This document shows positions 20,444 to 31,382 of a stretch of DNA of 64,000 nt, piece after piece. Under the pieces are notes generated by a model. It was not told where the DNA came from. It worked only from the letters and a program-made list of their open reading frames with translations, and did not search any database. Origin of the DNA: Adineta vaga (Eukaryota > Rotifera); NCBI GenBank assembly GCA_021613535.1, contig CP075492.1:4898001-4962000 (forward strand). The letters run 5' to 3'. The translations under genes were made by a program, and so were the position numbers. How positions within the stretch are numbered: the first letter of the stretch is position 1; each line of letters starts with the position of its first letter.

Positions 20444-21499
20444 TTAACCTCCACCACATCCACCCCCACATCCTCCACCACACCCACCGCCACACCCTCC
20501 TCCATCTCCACCACCGCCACATCCTCCTCCATCTCCACCACCGCCACATCCTCCACCATCACAGCCACCACCACCACCGCAATTCGCATCACATCCACCG
20601 CCAACAGCACCACATGACGCACTTCCACTACTATCCATAGTAAAAATCGGTACAAAAACCATGGCACATGAACTTATATACGATGACGATTCGATTGTTT
20701 TTCGATCAATATTTCGACCATAATCTGTCTTATATGTTTCTTTCCAACGATCAGCTGTTCTTTGATAATTATTGTTTAGGATATGTTGTTCAATTGCATC
20801 ATCATGATCAAGAATATAACCACATAAAGCTTTTGAAACAGTATGATAATGTACTGGACGTCTCATATGTGAATGCCAAATTAAATCAATATCAAAAGTT
20901 GGTACAATCATTTCATGTTTTCGTGCTAGCTTTATAAATGAGATATAATTTTGAACTAAATGTTCAAAATATAAACGATCATCTTGTTTAAAATCTCGGC
21001 AATATAATTCATGTTTTTGAAATTTTTCAAGAAAATCACGTTGACGAATAGCTGCTTGAGTTAAATCAATGGAGGGAATGAATGATAGGGCATTACTAAT
21101 CGATGTAAATACAGTTTTTGAATTTGATTTTTTATGATATTTTTTAAGTAAATTATAAACTAGTTTATCAAGAACTTTTCCATTTGGAAGTTGTTTTATA
21201 CAATCGTTATAATACGCAACGGGATGAAGACGATGAATATGCCAAATCCATTCAACTTGCCATGGAAGTTTTTGTTGTTGTTGTTTCGTTTTCATTTCTT
21301 CTTTTGCCATGCGTTTACAATAATCTTTAATAAAATAATCTAACATCGGTCCTTGTTCGAACATTTCAGGATGTGCAATAACTTGTCGTAATAATAGAAT
21401 ATGATCAATTAAATCCGACGAAGATAGTCGATGTGTATCGCCATTTTTTGTTTGAATAGTTGCAGAAAAATTCGGTAGAGATGATTTTGTTGTACCCAT
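20444..21499 (-). CDS. Glycine-rich domain-containing protein (GRDP/DUF1399 family)
   Basis: Single-exon minus-strand gene of 351 residues starting MGTTKSSLPNF. It has the twin histidine motifs typical of DUF1399/GRDP proteins: EWIWHIHRLHPVAYYNDC near residue 87 and DIDLIWHSHMRRPVHYH near residue 205. The last 50 or so residues are almost only Gly and Cys (GGGCGGGGDGGGC units), the glycine-rich tail that names the family. GRDP proteins are best known in plants and fungi and have been linked to stress responses; the biochemical role is unknown. The histidine pairs could bind metal. The Cys-rich tail, with about a dozen cysteines, could too, or it may form disulfides. The absence of introns and the family's distribution make acquisition by transfer conceivable. 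Confidence 0.85.
   Translation of the reverse strand: MGTTKSSLPNFSATIQTKNGDTHRLSSSDLIDHILLLRQVIAHPEMFEQGPMLDYFIKDYCKRMAKEEMKTKQQQQKLPWQVEWIWHIHRLHPVAYYNDCIKQLPNGKVLDKLVYNLLKKYHKKSNSKTVFTSISNALSFIPSIDLTQAAIRQRDFLEKFQKHELYCRDFKQDDRLYFEHLVQNYISFIKLARKHEMIVPTFDIDLIWHSHMRRPVHYHTVSKALCGYILDHDDAIEQHILNNNYQRTADRWKETYKTDYGRNIDRKTIESSSYISSCAMVFVPIFTMDSSGSASCGAVGGGCDANCGGGGGCDGGGCGGGGDGGGCGGGGDGGGCGGGCGGGCGGGCGGG
20448..20560 (-). repeat. Gly/Cys codon repeat tract
   Basis: Imperfect tandem units of (GGA/T GGT) with TGT, encoding the GGGC/GGGGD tail of the GRDP protein. The composition (high G+C) differs sharply from the AT-rich surroundings and makes length variation likely. Confidence 0.8.
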
Positions 21500-21848
21500 C
21501 TTTGCTTAGTCTTCTTTCTTTTCCTTCTAAAGGTTAGTCTATTCTGTCTAAGCTAAGAATATTCTATTGCTTGTAGAAGTCTTATATTATTCGATTAAGC
21601 TTTTCTGTCTATTTATATATATGTAAAACGCATATCATAAAAATCGTCTCTTTCCGATCGAAAGAAAGAGAAAAACAGAACGAAGAAAAAAATGCAGATG
21701 GAAGTGACAAGAGAGAGAATGAATAAGCAGAAAAAACAACATCAACGTCACTGAACAAACTAAGTATTCACTTAAAAAGAACGAAAGAAAACAAAATCCT
21801 ATATTATCTTTACAACTTGTAGAATGTTGAAAGTTAGGAAACAAATTA
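21500..21848. other. Intergenic, no gene seen
   Basis: Contains the 5' flank of the GRDP gene and the 3' end of the next F-box gene; purine-rich runs at about 21650-21740 but no gene. Confidence 0.5.
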
Positions 21849-22925
21849 TCAATTGAATTTATTTGTTGTAGGAATGGATGAGACATTTACTATTGTTTGT
21901 TCATCATCGAGTTGAAATGAGATTATTATTGATGTCCAATCAAATGTTTTAATATAAGTTTCTTGATCAAATTCGTCACTATTTGTAAATGGAAATTGAA
22001 AATGAAAGGAAAAATCTATTCGAGGAGTTAATTGTTGAATCAATTCATATTTCATTTGTTCACCATTAACTATGTCTGGATGATGAATATTGCTTAATAT
22101 TAATTTATTTAAAGAAGATTGATAGAGTAAAATAAATTGATATAAAATCGAATGAGATGAAAAGTTACCACTGATTTTTAATTCTTGCAGAATTGTTGGT
22201 CGATTCGAAATATTCATCGATCGATCAGAAGAAGCAGATACTGGTCGTAAAACATCGATATAACATGATTGAAGTGAAGGCAAAATCGAACATAAATCAA
22301 ATAATTGATATTCATATCGAATAGGAATGGTTAAATGGCGTAATTTATTCATTAATTGTAAACTATGAAAACCAAATGGAAGATAAATATTCTTAATACA
22401 TAATTTTTCTACTTGTTGTTGCCATGTTCCTTTGTTATTAAATAAAATTCGTGCTAAACAACCAAGATCATCATGTGACATATCATCGGATAAATAATCA
22501 AGTGATAAGGAATTTAATAATGGTGCGATTTTCAGAAGATCATTACGGAATAGAGTATTATCTCCTATATCAACAATATCAAGTGTAGTTAATTGTGAAA
22601 ATTCAATCTTATATTTGACGAAAAGTTTGATTTGTTGATCAGTTAATCGAAATGAAACGATCCAATGACATAAATGAGATTCATTGTTAAAGTATCTTTT
22701 TATCCATTGTTCTTTATCGTATATCACAGGCAGGAAATCAAAATGAGCAAAATGCTTTGATAGAAATGATTGTATTCGATCAGAATCGATTTCAAAAAAT
22801 GATTGAAGGATATCTTTCGAAGAAAGATATGAGAAAATCATTTCCAATATTTCATTAGGTAGGTAAAGTAAACCTAATGAAGAATTTTGATTTTTATCTT
22901 GCTCTTTCTTTGCTGATCGAACCAT
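21849..22925 (-). CDS. F-box protein with leucine-rich C-terminal region
   Basis: Single-exon minus-strand gene; ATG 22925 gives 358 residues starting MVRSAKKEQDK. The F-box is LLYLPNEILEMIFSYLSSKD (residues about 20-39). The rest has irregular leucine-rich strands (LTTLDIVDIGD, LNSLSLDYLSDDMS, MNKLRHLTIPI, LQELKISGNF, LNKLILSNIHH), typical of the large bdelloid F-box-like family. The role inferred is an SCF ubiquitin-ligase adaptor whose leucine-rich part binds a substrate. The frame is open above this ATG, but an upstream TTG would be the only start there. Confidence 0.8.
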   Translation of the reverse strand: MVRSAKKEQDKNQNSSLGLLYLPNEILEMIFSYLSSKDILQSFFEIDSDRIQSFLSKHFAHFDFLPVIYDKEQWIKRYFNNESHLCHWIVSFRLTDQQIKLFVKYKIEFSQLTTLDIVDIGDNTLFRNDLLKIAPLLNSLSLDYLSDDMSHDDLGCLARILFNNKGTWQQQVEKLCIKNIYLPFGFHSLQLMNKLRHLTIPIRYEYQLFDLCSILPSLQSCYIDVLRPVSASSDRSMNISNRPTILQELKISGNFSSHSILYQFILLYQSSLNKLILSNIHHPDIVNGEQMKYELIQQLTPRIDFSFHFQFPFTNSDEFDQETYIKTFDWTSIIISFQLDDEQTIVNVSSIPTTNKFN

Positions 22926-23269
22926 ACGAATAGAGTAGAAGAGAGATATGATGTGTGATATATACAAAGTCGATTGGATTGAAAATGAAAATGTTTCTTA
23001 ACACAATATTACTTTATAGATGTCTCTATATATTCGCTCAAATAAATTACGTCATCATACTCTTTAAGTTACTTCGAGATTCTTGCTAAGAATTGGAGGA
23101 TCTTATCATAACATATTTTATTTGCAAGAATCAAATTTATTCTTATTTCGAGGTAATACGACAGAAAACACGTACAGACATTTATTGAAAGGAATAATTC
23201 GGAGAATAAAAGAAGATTTGACACGACACAACAACTAGAATGTTAATGATGAATTTTCATAGAATAGTA
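22926..23269. other. Intergenic, no gene seen
   Basis: Short AT-rich gap between two minus-strand genes; nothing recognisable. Confidence 0.5.
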
Positions 23270-24298
23270 TTATTTGACTCTTGTTTCCAAATTCATTACT
23301 GTTGGAGAAATGGTTGGATTAATTCTGTTTTGTTCGTTATGATTAAGAAATTTATTAAATGGTTTGAGAAATCGTGGCAAAAGCTCATTAGATAAACCGA
23401 GAAAACATGCAAAGGGCATGATGATCGGCATGATATAACAAAAGAAAAGACTAATTGAATTGCTGTAATCAAATATAATTGATCCTGTAAAATAACCTGT
23501 GTAAGCCAGTGTGCATGTAATAGCATAGGGCATTTCCAGAATGATAAACAATATTGTAATTACTACAACTTGCATAGTTAATTTATGTAAACGACGCCAT
23601 TCGATTGAACCTTTCGAACGCTTTCGCTTTACTATAACACGAACCCATAGAATTAGACTGAAAATAATTGCGAGAGTAGCAGCAACTAATTGATTCACCA
23701 TCAAATACCAACTTGCCATAAATGGTACAGAATTTAAACATGTCGCATCACAAAAGACAACATTGAAATTATAATTTGCAAAACAAGCTGGTGTAAGAAA
23801 ACACGCAGCATTGAATCCAAATAAATAAATGACAAGAAGAATAATAGGAAGATAATGAAATAAGAATCGATTACGAGATATTCTCAACATATTACTATGA
23901 TAAATGAGAATGTGTCGTTCGACAGCTGCCCATGCTAGGAGAACATCATTGGCATTACAACCAAGATAAGCAGTAAAACGCCAAATACTACATGCAATAA
24001 TTGAACGTGGCCAAACCGAACCAGTTCGAAAGAGATTGATTGAGAATGGTGCATGAATAAGATTGAATTCAAGAGTTGCAAACAGAATGACAATAATCAC
24101 ATGATTGTGCAACTCCTTGCGTAGATTTTTGTCCACTAGTAAATGATAAAGAACAAATATATTACAAGCAATAGCTAATGGTATAATAAAGAGAAGTATA
24201 ATGTATTGTGCTTGACTAGGAACATAATCATGAACAGCATGAATTAAAGACATGATCAAATCATCTGTATCCATCGTTGTGTTGGTAGTACGCATCAT
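23270..24298 (-). CDS. Rhodopsin-like (class A) G-protein-coupled receptor
   Basis: Single-exon minus-strand gene, 342 residues from the double-Met ATG at 24298. Seven hydrophobic helices are visible, beginning about residues 33, 68, 103, 148, 195, 240 and 275. Features of class A: glycosylation sites in the N-terminal NTTMD, a Cys at the top of helix 3 (ACSIWRF) and Cys in the second extracellular loop (FCDATC) for the usual disulfide, ERH in place of DRY at the end of helix 3, a basic third loop (VKRKRSKGS), and PYAITC with a proline kink in helix 6. The NPxxY motif of helix 7 is not conserved (it reads MPIIMPF). Ligand unknown; similar receptors are numerous in bdelloids and cluster near peptide receptors. 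Confidence 0.85.
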   Translation of the reverse strand: MMRTTNTTMDTDDLIMSLIHAVHDYVPSQAQYIILLFIIPLAIACNIFVLYHLLVDKNLRKELHNHVIIVILFATLEFNLIHAPFSINLFRTGSVWPRSIIACSIWRFTAYLGCNANDVLLAWAAVERHILIYHSNMLRISRNRFLFHYLPIILLVIYLFGFNAACFLTPACFANYNFNVVFCDATCLNSVPFMASWYLMVNQLVAATLAIIFSLILWVRVIVKRKRSKGSIEWRRLHKLTMQVVVITILFIILEMPYAITCTLAYTGYFTGSIIFDYSNSISLFFCYIMPIIMPFACFLGLSNELLPRFLKPFNKFLNHNEQNRINPTISPTVMNLETRVK

Positions 24299-25100
24299 TT
24301 TTGAGAAATATAATTCGAAATAATTCAAAGAACGTATGGTGTCGTGCTTGAAAAGAATAATGTTTAACAACGTAAATCAGCCGAGTGAAGGAAATAAAAC
24401 TAGATGCACAAAAGAGGAAATAAAAGAGAGAATATGAGGAACATTAAATTGATGAGCTGATTCATTCAGTATATTCTTCTGCCAAATAAAAAATGCTCCT
24501 GTTAGCATCTAAAGAAATATTTAGTTAAATTTCGCATATTTATGCACTTAAATTACCAAAATTAAAAATCTAATCTCTCTTATGACGTCTTCGAGATATA
24601 TATCTAATTCACATGTGCTATCATATGCTCGATACATCATGCTGCTTTTGGAAAAGAAACGTTATCCTTTAGATTTTCTACAATCAAATAAAAGATCTAT
24701 CGATAGAAATCTGTTTTAATTAAGAAAGACTTTGATCTGTTAATAGACAAGCATGCTTAATTAACTCAGTACTTTTCTTTTTCAACAGGTTTTTCTAAAA
24801 ATAATCATTTTTAAGCTTAAACGGTAATAGACTAAGTACTTTCATGATATTATTCTAAAATGAACATTGCATTAAATTATTAATCAATAATAAGTACACT
24901 TAAACTCTATTTTTTCAACTCTCCAACGAGGAGTGATGATGTCTAATCTTTATTCTTTATTTATGCATGAGTTATAATTTATCAATAAGAATAACTCTTC
25001 AACCTGAAAATTCTGGCTGTTTTCAGGTGATATTTGTTTAATTGTATGTACTCGCTTTGTCAAACTCTTCGTCTACGGATTATTTCTTTTGCGTTCATAT
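24299..25100. other. Intergenic, no gene seen
   Basis: About 800 bp of AT-rich DNA upstream of the GPCR gene and downstream of the glycosyltransferase-like gene. No coding frame or repeat noted. Confidence 0.5.
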
Positions 25101-26469
25101 TTAACTAACATCTATTTTCCGTAAGATATCTTTCCATTGTTCATATAACTGCTTCTTGAATTTTGTATTAAATATCTTCATATTTTGACTAATTTCATCT
25201 AGATTTGTATGCGTTAACTTTTCGACGAGATCGTCCGTTGAATTAAAATAAGTTATATATGGCCATTGATAGAAATCACTAAATTGTAACCAATAACGAA
25301 TTGCATTTCGATCAAATTCATTATTTGGATCGGGAATGTCTATTCCTAAAACACCTGATATAATCGAAGCATTTTTTGGTTGAGTATTTACATCATCCCA
25401 AGTTCGTTGATCTACAACACGATAGTTCAAATGCCAATCAGTAAGAAGATCAATCGATGGAAAAAATAATGGAATATTCATTCGATATTGTTCAAATAAA
25501 CTCATCAATGAAACTTGATATGGTACATAGATCATTCCTGGATGACTTGCAATGTCGGAATAATCATAATGTTGTTTGTAAAGATCTCGTAGATAGTTGA
25601 CAGTTAAGGTTGAATTGAAACGTTGAAGTGAGGTTGTTATATTTGAAATGAATTGCGAACGAAATTTCGTTTTAAAAATCGTAGCAATTAGAAATGATTT
25701 ATTTGCTTTTCGCGAATAGGAAACTTTTGTATAATCACATAACGATGGTAGAATAATTGGTTTAATACCAGTAAAATATCGTATGTATTCAGCATCATAT
25801 AAATTATTTGCTGCGATGATGTTACTAAGAAGAAAAAGAAAATCTTCGAAATGCTTGTAGAATGATTTACCGAGAATTCAATGCGATAATTTGAAGATTT
25901 TCATTCCATTTAGTCCATTCTTCTTTAGAAAATCTACCCATTTCATATCGAGTTGATGCTATGATTATCAATGGACGATTAAAAGGCATGAAAACTTCAC
26001 ACATTGCTGTTGGATGAAAACAGATAAATGCATCAACATTATTCATCACCGGATCATCTTTATACGCTTGATAAAATTGTTGACGTTCGTCAATCGTAGG
26101 TGAAATACCATTGATTTTATTTAAAATTTTTAAATTTTCTGCACATGTTTTTGTTAAATGACAATGATTCGATAGACTATTATCGATCAGATTAACATTA
26201 AATGGTTGAAGTTGATATTTAATATCTTGTATTGTACTACTCAAAACACAAGAAATATAGATATGTTCTTATCAAATTCTATTCTACCTGATATGAAAAT
26301 CATTACTCCAAATGGTAAGATTACGTTCAGAACGTTTGATTATTACAAATGATTTCTTTGGTAGAGTATTCACGACTAGAAAACTTCCGAGACAAAATAA
26401 CATAATAATTAATTGCTTAATATATCTCAATTGACGATATGGAATTCGTATTAATCTAATTGAAGCCAT
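25101..26469 (-). CDS. Type II membrane protein, glycosyltransferase-like, unknown family
   Basis: Three minus-strand exons, 26469-26288, 26239-25871 and 25824-25101, with 48- and 46-nt introns and closing phases, giving 424 residues. A short basic N-terminus (MASIRLIRIPYRQLRYIK) precedes one signal anchor (about 19-36), then a lumenal domain. Conserved-looking motifs include AFICFHPTAMCEVFMPF, RPLIIIASTRYE, IIAANNLYDAEYIRYFTG, and near the end YVPYQVSLMSLFEQYRMNIP followed by FFPS. This two-lobed pattern, with a late helix that contacts the ligand-binding site (SLFEQYRMNIPLFFPS), is reminiscent of GT-B glycosyltransferases. I infer a Golgi enzyme but cannot name donor or acceptor. The introns argue against recent bacterial transfer. 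Confidence 0.65.
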
Positions 26470-27062
26470 CGGTAATTATTTGATCTTAAAAGAAAACAAT
26501 AAAAGTTTAGTTTTTCATTTTAATTAATTCGGAACTTACTTATCGATATTTTTTTCACGTAATAAAACATGTTCTCTATCTATGTAACTACACGTGTCAT
26601 TTAACTCATTGAACCATATCGAACGCAATATACAGTTGTATTCACTAGAAGAGAAAAGGAAATGTAATGATATGATCAAGCACGTTATGACACTTTTTTT
26701 TCGAAATGTATCAAAATCAGAATGCAAAGAAATCAACATATGAACCAGAACAAGTGATGACAAAAAAAAATAAACGCGAGATATATTTTGTCACATTCGC
26801 ACGTGTTTGTAACACTCAATAATTGGACATTGAAAAAAAAACTAGAAAAAAAGATTCTTTATTTTCGCAACAATCTCATCCGTAAGTAGTGACCGAAAAT
26901 CACAGCTACAAAAAAAGCAAATAAATGATTTGTTCAAATATTTACTGATCACGAGAATCTTTAGAGTAATATGTAACTAAATATCCGTTATGAGAAAAAT
27001 TTGACTGAATCTCAGAGATACTTGCCGAATATCAAGACGTTTCTCAAACGCAATTTCAATAA

Positions 27063-27221
27063 CATTTGAATTATTTGGAAAATCAACGGGATTTAGTTAA
27101 TGTATTATCGGATGAAAAACAATTCTTTGTTAACCTTTTAGATAACCTTAATAAACGAAAAAAACAAGGAAGAAGCTATCCCTCAAAGAAAGGATTTGCA
27201 TTAAATAGACACATGTTTTAA
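27063..27221 (+). pseudogene. Short coding-like remnant, unknown
   Basis: Plus-strand frame of 52 codons starting HLNYLENQRDLVNVLSDE and ending GFALNRHMF before TAA. It is open upstream too, except for one TAA at 27060-27062 (preceding codons read AEYQDVSQTQFQ). Hydrophilic, helix-like; looks like debris of a protein exon. No family recognised. Confidence 0.25.
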
Positions 27222-27529
27222 AGACACATTTCGTATAATTTAGTCGACACACCACGAAGAAAAGACAGGCGATCACTTGGCCAAAATACAATAAACATTA
27301 CTTTTGTTATTCATTGAGAAGATTGTATTTTCATTGTTTATTATTAACTTCAGGAACTGATAAATTATTTTCATCTTAGCAGAAGTTGCGCTCAAGGTTC
27401 AAAGCTCATTTTTAATTATTGTTTAAAAAATCTCATAGTGAGCGTCTCTGTTGACATGAATGTCCTCGTCTTTTGTATTTTGTATTTTGAGTGAGAGTGG
27501 ACATGTTGGTCTTTCTCTTTTACTTTCGA

Positions 27530-27541
27530 CCCACACCCACA
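27530..27541 (-). repeat. Two units of telomere-like hexamer
   Basis: The plus strand reads CCCACACCCACA, i.e. two copies of TGTGGG on the minus strand, the G-rich telomeric unit reported for bdelloids. Only two units, so this may be chance. Confidence 0.3.
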
Positions 27542-27754
27542 TTCACCCTCAATATTTAAATGAAGTCTAAATTCTTTATATCCGACATTTACACAGCTTT
27601 TTTCCCATTCTTAAGAACAGAAAAAAGAACAACATCAACATGACAACATAACGTGTTTCTATGTTAACACAACATATGAAGGCTTCTTTTTTAGTTGGAA
27701 GAATTCTTTTCTTTTCTATTGTCACAAGTAGTTTCATTGATTTTTTCGAAGAAT

Positions 27755-30700
27755 ATGGCTAATGAGAATGAAAAAAAGTTGAAAAAAGCTTTGGAATCAT
27801 TGATTGCTGCGGTTTCGGATACTATCAAGAATCCACAAAATGATTTGAAAACAGCGATTAAAAAAATTGTCGATGAAAATCCAATACCTTCATCTTCTCA
27901 ATGTCGTGGGTATCTATTGAATGCTGCCCAGGAAATAAAAGCTGATGAAAAAGATCATTTACAAGATGCTCTACATGATCTTAAAGGTCGACTAACTTTA
28001 CTTGATGCATCTCAAGCAGCATGGGATGGAAATCTTTCGAATGTAAAAACTCTCGTTGAAAATTATCCGAGATTAAAAAATATGTCAGGCGTGTATGGAA
28101 CAACTCTCCTCTATTCATCAGCAAGAAACAATCATATCAATTTAGTAAAATATCTCGTAGAACATGGTCATTGTTCAGTCAATGCCGACAATGTCGAATA
28201 TGTTGTTAGAAATGATGATGAAATGCGAAAAGCAACAATAGGTTCAACTGCATTACATGCTGCTTGTTACTATGGACGATTAGATATTGTTAGATATTTA
28301 ATTCAACATGGAGGGGATTATTTCAGACCAAATTCTCTCCATGAAACTCCTATAGATAATGGACAAGGTCAAGAGAATATTCGAAAATTTTTCTCAAACT
28401 TTCTTCTTTCTTCCTTTTCAAGAGATGCAGATTACATTCCATCGAGAACCATTCTTCAAGAAATTCGAAAAAAGAACGAAATGATTGTTGATTGCTTTTG
28501 GGAATATAAACCTTTCGCTAGTGATCAATGGTTTTCATTTACACTTGAACAATCGAGTCAACTTCAACAATCTCTCAATGATAAACAATTACAAATCAAT
28601 GTACCATTGAGTACAACAAGAGATGCATATTGTGTCTCAATGATTAAATTTCTACGTACAAAACGTAATGATCAACACAATGAACATCTTGCTTGGGTTC
28701 GTTGTCGCGGTTCGTCTCTTCTCAATTTTCACTGCTTTTCTCAATGGCAAATCATGTTTGTTCAACATCCCATGGGTGTAACAAATGATTCAACTTCATT
28801 GAAAATCTATGATACATCATCAGCAGGTCCAATACAACTTAATTCATGGTATAATTTCAATACAAAACTCAATGTTCTATTTGAAACAGCGATAAATTAT
28901 CGACGACGATATCTCAATGTTACATTAGATTTTATGAATAATGAGAAACTTCTATTTGATTTGGAAAGTTTTATATTTAATAATCAACAGAAAACGATTG
29001 AAGGATTTCTTCGATGGATACCAAAGATTATTCGAAATGATAATAAATTAACAGTTTTAGATAATTTTCAAATACCAACGAATCTTGATTGTGTATTATT
29101 GACAATCGCACGGACTAAAACAGGAGAATCAAAGGGAAACCATTCGGCGGAATCGAATCAATATCAATTGAAATATGAAAATGCATTCGAAAATGATGAT
29201 TTAGATTTTCCTGAGAAAAAAAAAGTAAGTACATCAAAACTTATTTCTTCATATTCATACTCACTCTTGTCGTGCTGTACTGTATAGCCATCAGCATGTG
29301 CCAAAGATTTGGATGCATCTTTACATGTAATCCAAGATAATCTAATCAAATTCGAGGTAAATTTGTTTGCATTCTAAAAACGAATCGAATCTTCTGATTT
29401 GAAAATGATTTAGGCTGATGTTATCGTTGTTTGTAGTTCATCAAAATATTTAGTTGAAAGTGTTATTAACGCTGCTGGAAAAGCCGTTCAAATGGCATAT
29501 GAAAAAAAAACAAAGGAAAATAGCGGCGAATCTATTATAAGTATTCCAACTGATAACAAACTTCCTTCGAAAGCAGTTTATTTTGTTCCATGGAAACCCA
29601 ATACTGATCTTCATGTACTTCGCGATTCAATTGAAACTTTAGTTTCCAATGTTATTCATAAAGCTGTGAAAGAAAATTATAAAAGTATTGCATTTCCAGC
29701 AATTGGATGTGGAGAATATGGATGTTCAGTTGATGTTGTTGCTCAAACGTTGATTGGTGAAGTTCAACGATGGTTAACTAAATATCCTCTAGCAGTTACA
29801 TTCGTCATTCAAGAAAATAAAAACGATATCTATGATGAATTTCAAAAACATGTTAATTCATGTAATGAACAAGATCAATGTTCAATTACAGTGGGAAAAG
29901 GTACAATTGTTGTAGAGAAAGGAAATATTACAAAACAAAAAGTAAGTTTGTTTTTTATATCTTAATTTGAAAGTTTTCTTCTCTTGAATAGGTTGATGTA
30001 ATCATTGGAAGTTCATCATCTGAAAATCTTCGACAAGTTTTACTTAAAGCTGGTGGAGATGAACTTGAAAAAGCTTATAATAAAGAATATCAAAATAATC
30101 CCAATTCCTTATTGATAACTACTCCACCTGGTAATTTACCTTGTCAACGTGTCTTCTTCCTTCGTTGGGAACCTGATAGAGATCCGGATGTACTTCGTCA
30201 ATCGATTATTGATTTAATTTGGAATTTAATTCAAAATGTTAATTTACATCATTTTAATTCCATTGCATTTCCTGCTATTGGCTGTGGTGAACATGCTTGT
30301 TCAGTTGATGTTGTTGTTAAAACGATGGTAAGAGAAATGAAAGCACATATTTTAAAACGAAAATTAGCATGGACAGTAAAATTTATTATTCAACCGAATC
30401 AACAAAATATTTATGATGAATTTTCTCGACAAGTCTTATCATCCGATGATGGTAATTCAATCAATCAATCACGTGTTATTCAGATTTTTGAACTTCAACA
30501 TTTGTTTTATCTTTAGGTACACAAGAACCAGTTGATTATCAATTACCTTCAACATGGCAAAAAACAAAGGATAATCAAATTCGTTTTATTGTACCATCAA
30601 ATACTACTGAATATAAGTCTATTATCAATGATTTTCTCAAAGCAATGGCGGGTAATTGCAAGGAAATTGTTCGACTTGAACGTATTCAAAATGAACGATG

Positions 30701-31153
30701 GTATATGCAATATCTTGCTCATTCGAGAGATTTTGAAAAACGACTAAATAGTAATACAGAAAAACGTTTATATCATGGTTGTCCGGATGTTGCAGCGGAT
30801 GCGATTATTCAAGATTGTTTCAATCGAAGTTTTGCCGGAGTAAATGGTATCTAATTGAAAGTTGAATTTTCGATCGAAAAAATCGAAGTTTTGTTCTTAT
30901 TCTAGGAACTGCGTATGGTTTTGGTGTATATTTTTCGTCGAATGCAGTTTATAGTCATGGTTATGCGAAAGTAAATTCCAAAGGAGAACGATGTATGTTT
31001 GTTGCTCGTGTTCTAGTTGGAAAATCAACAGTAGGAAACAGTTCAATGAAAACTCGACCAGTTGGATATGATTCAACAACTGATGGAAATCATATGACTG
31101 TTACTTATCATGATGCTCAAGCTTATGCAGAATATATAATTACATATAAATAA
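27755..31153 (+). CDS. Ankyrin / tandem macro domain / PARP catalytic protein
   Basis: Six exons, 27755-29224, 29288-29356, 29414-29941, 29992-30451, 30517-30846 and 30906-31153, phases closing to 1,034 residues. Order: helical N-terminus; at least two ankyrin repeats (TTLLYSSARNNHINLVKYL, STALHAACYYGRLDIVRYL); a region of about 250 residues without a known domain; two macro-like domains, exon 3 (ADVIVVCSSS, SIAFPAIGCGEYGCS) and exon 4 (VDVIIGSSSS, SIAFPAIGCGEHACS); then a PARP domain with the catalytic His in LYHGCP and Tyr in TAYGFGVYFS, ending QAYAEYIITYK like PARP14/PARP10 types. The third triad position, judged by distance to that ending, looks like Met, not Glu, which predicts mono- rather than poly-ADP-ribosylation. 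The start used is the first ATG after a possible acceptor. Intracellular; likely ADP-ribose signalling, target unknown. Confidence 0.88.
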
Positions 31154-31382
31154 ACAGAGATTTTTAGTTCGCAGTTTTTCTTTGACTATAATCTAGATTT
31201 TGAGTAAAGTTCTCCTTTTCTCGTTGATCACCAGTTATTTCGAATGTAGTGTACCAATTAAACTTTGCTACTAACTTTCATTTGTCATATTTGAAGAATA
31301 AAAGATAAACTGGTCTTCATTATCAGCACCTTAGATAAGAATCAGTTTGAATGTAAATGAATTTTATTCATCACATAGAAGA

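Larger units (their letters stand above)
26470..27754. other. Intergenic region with possible gene debris
   Basis: Mostly non-coding. It contains a short coding-like frame at 27063-27221 and a telomere-like hexamer doublet at 27530-27541, both listed separately. A pyrimidine tract ending in AG at 27683-27694 lies just before the next gene's start and could be a splice acceptor. Confidence 0.4.
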
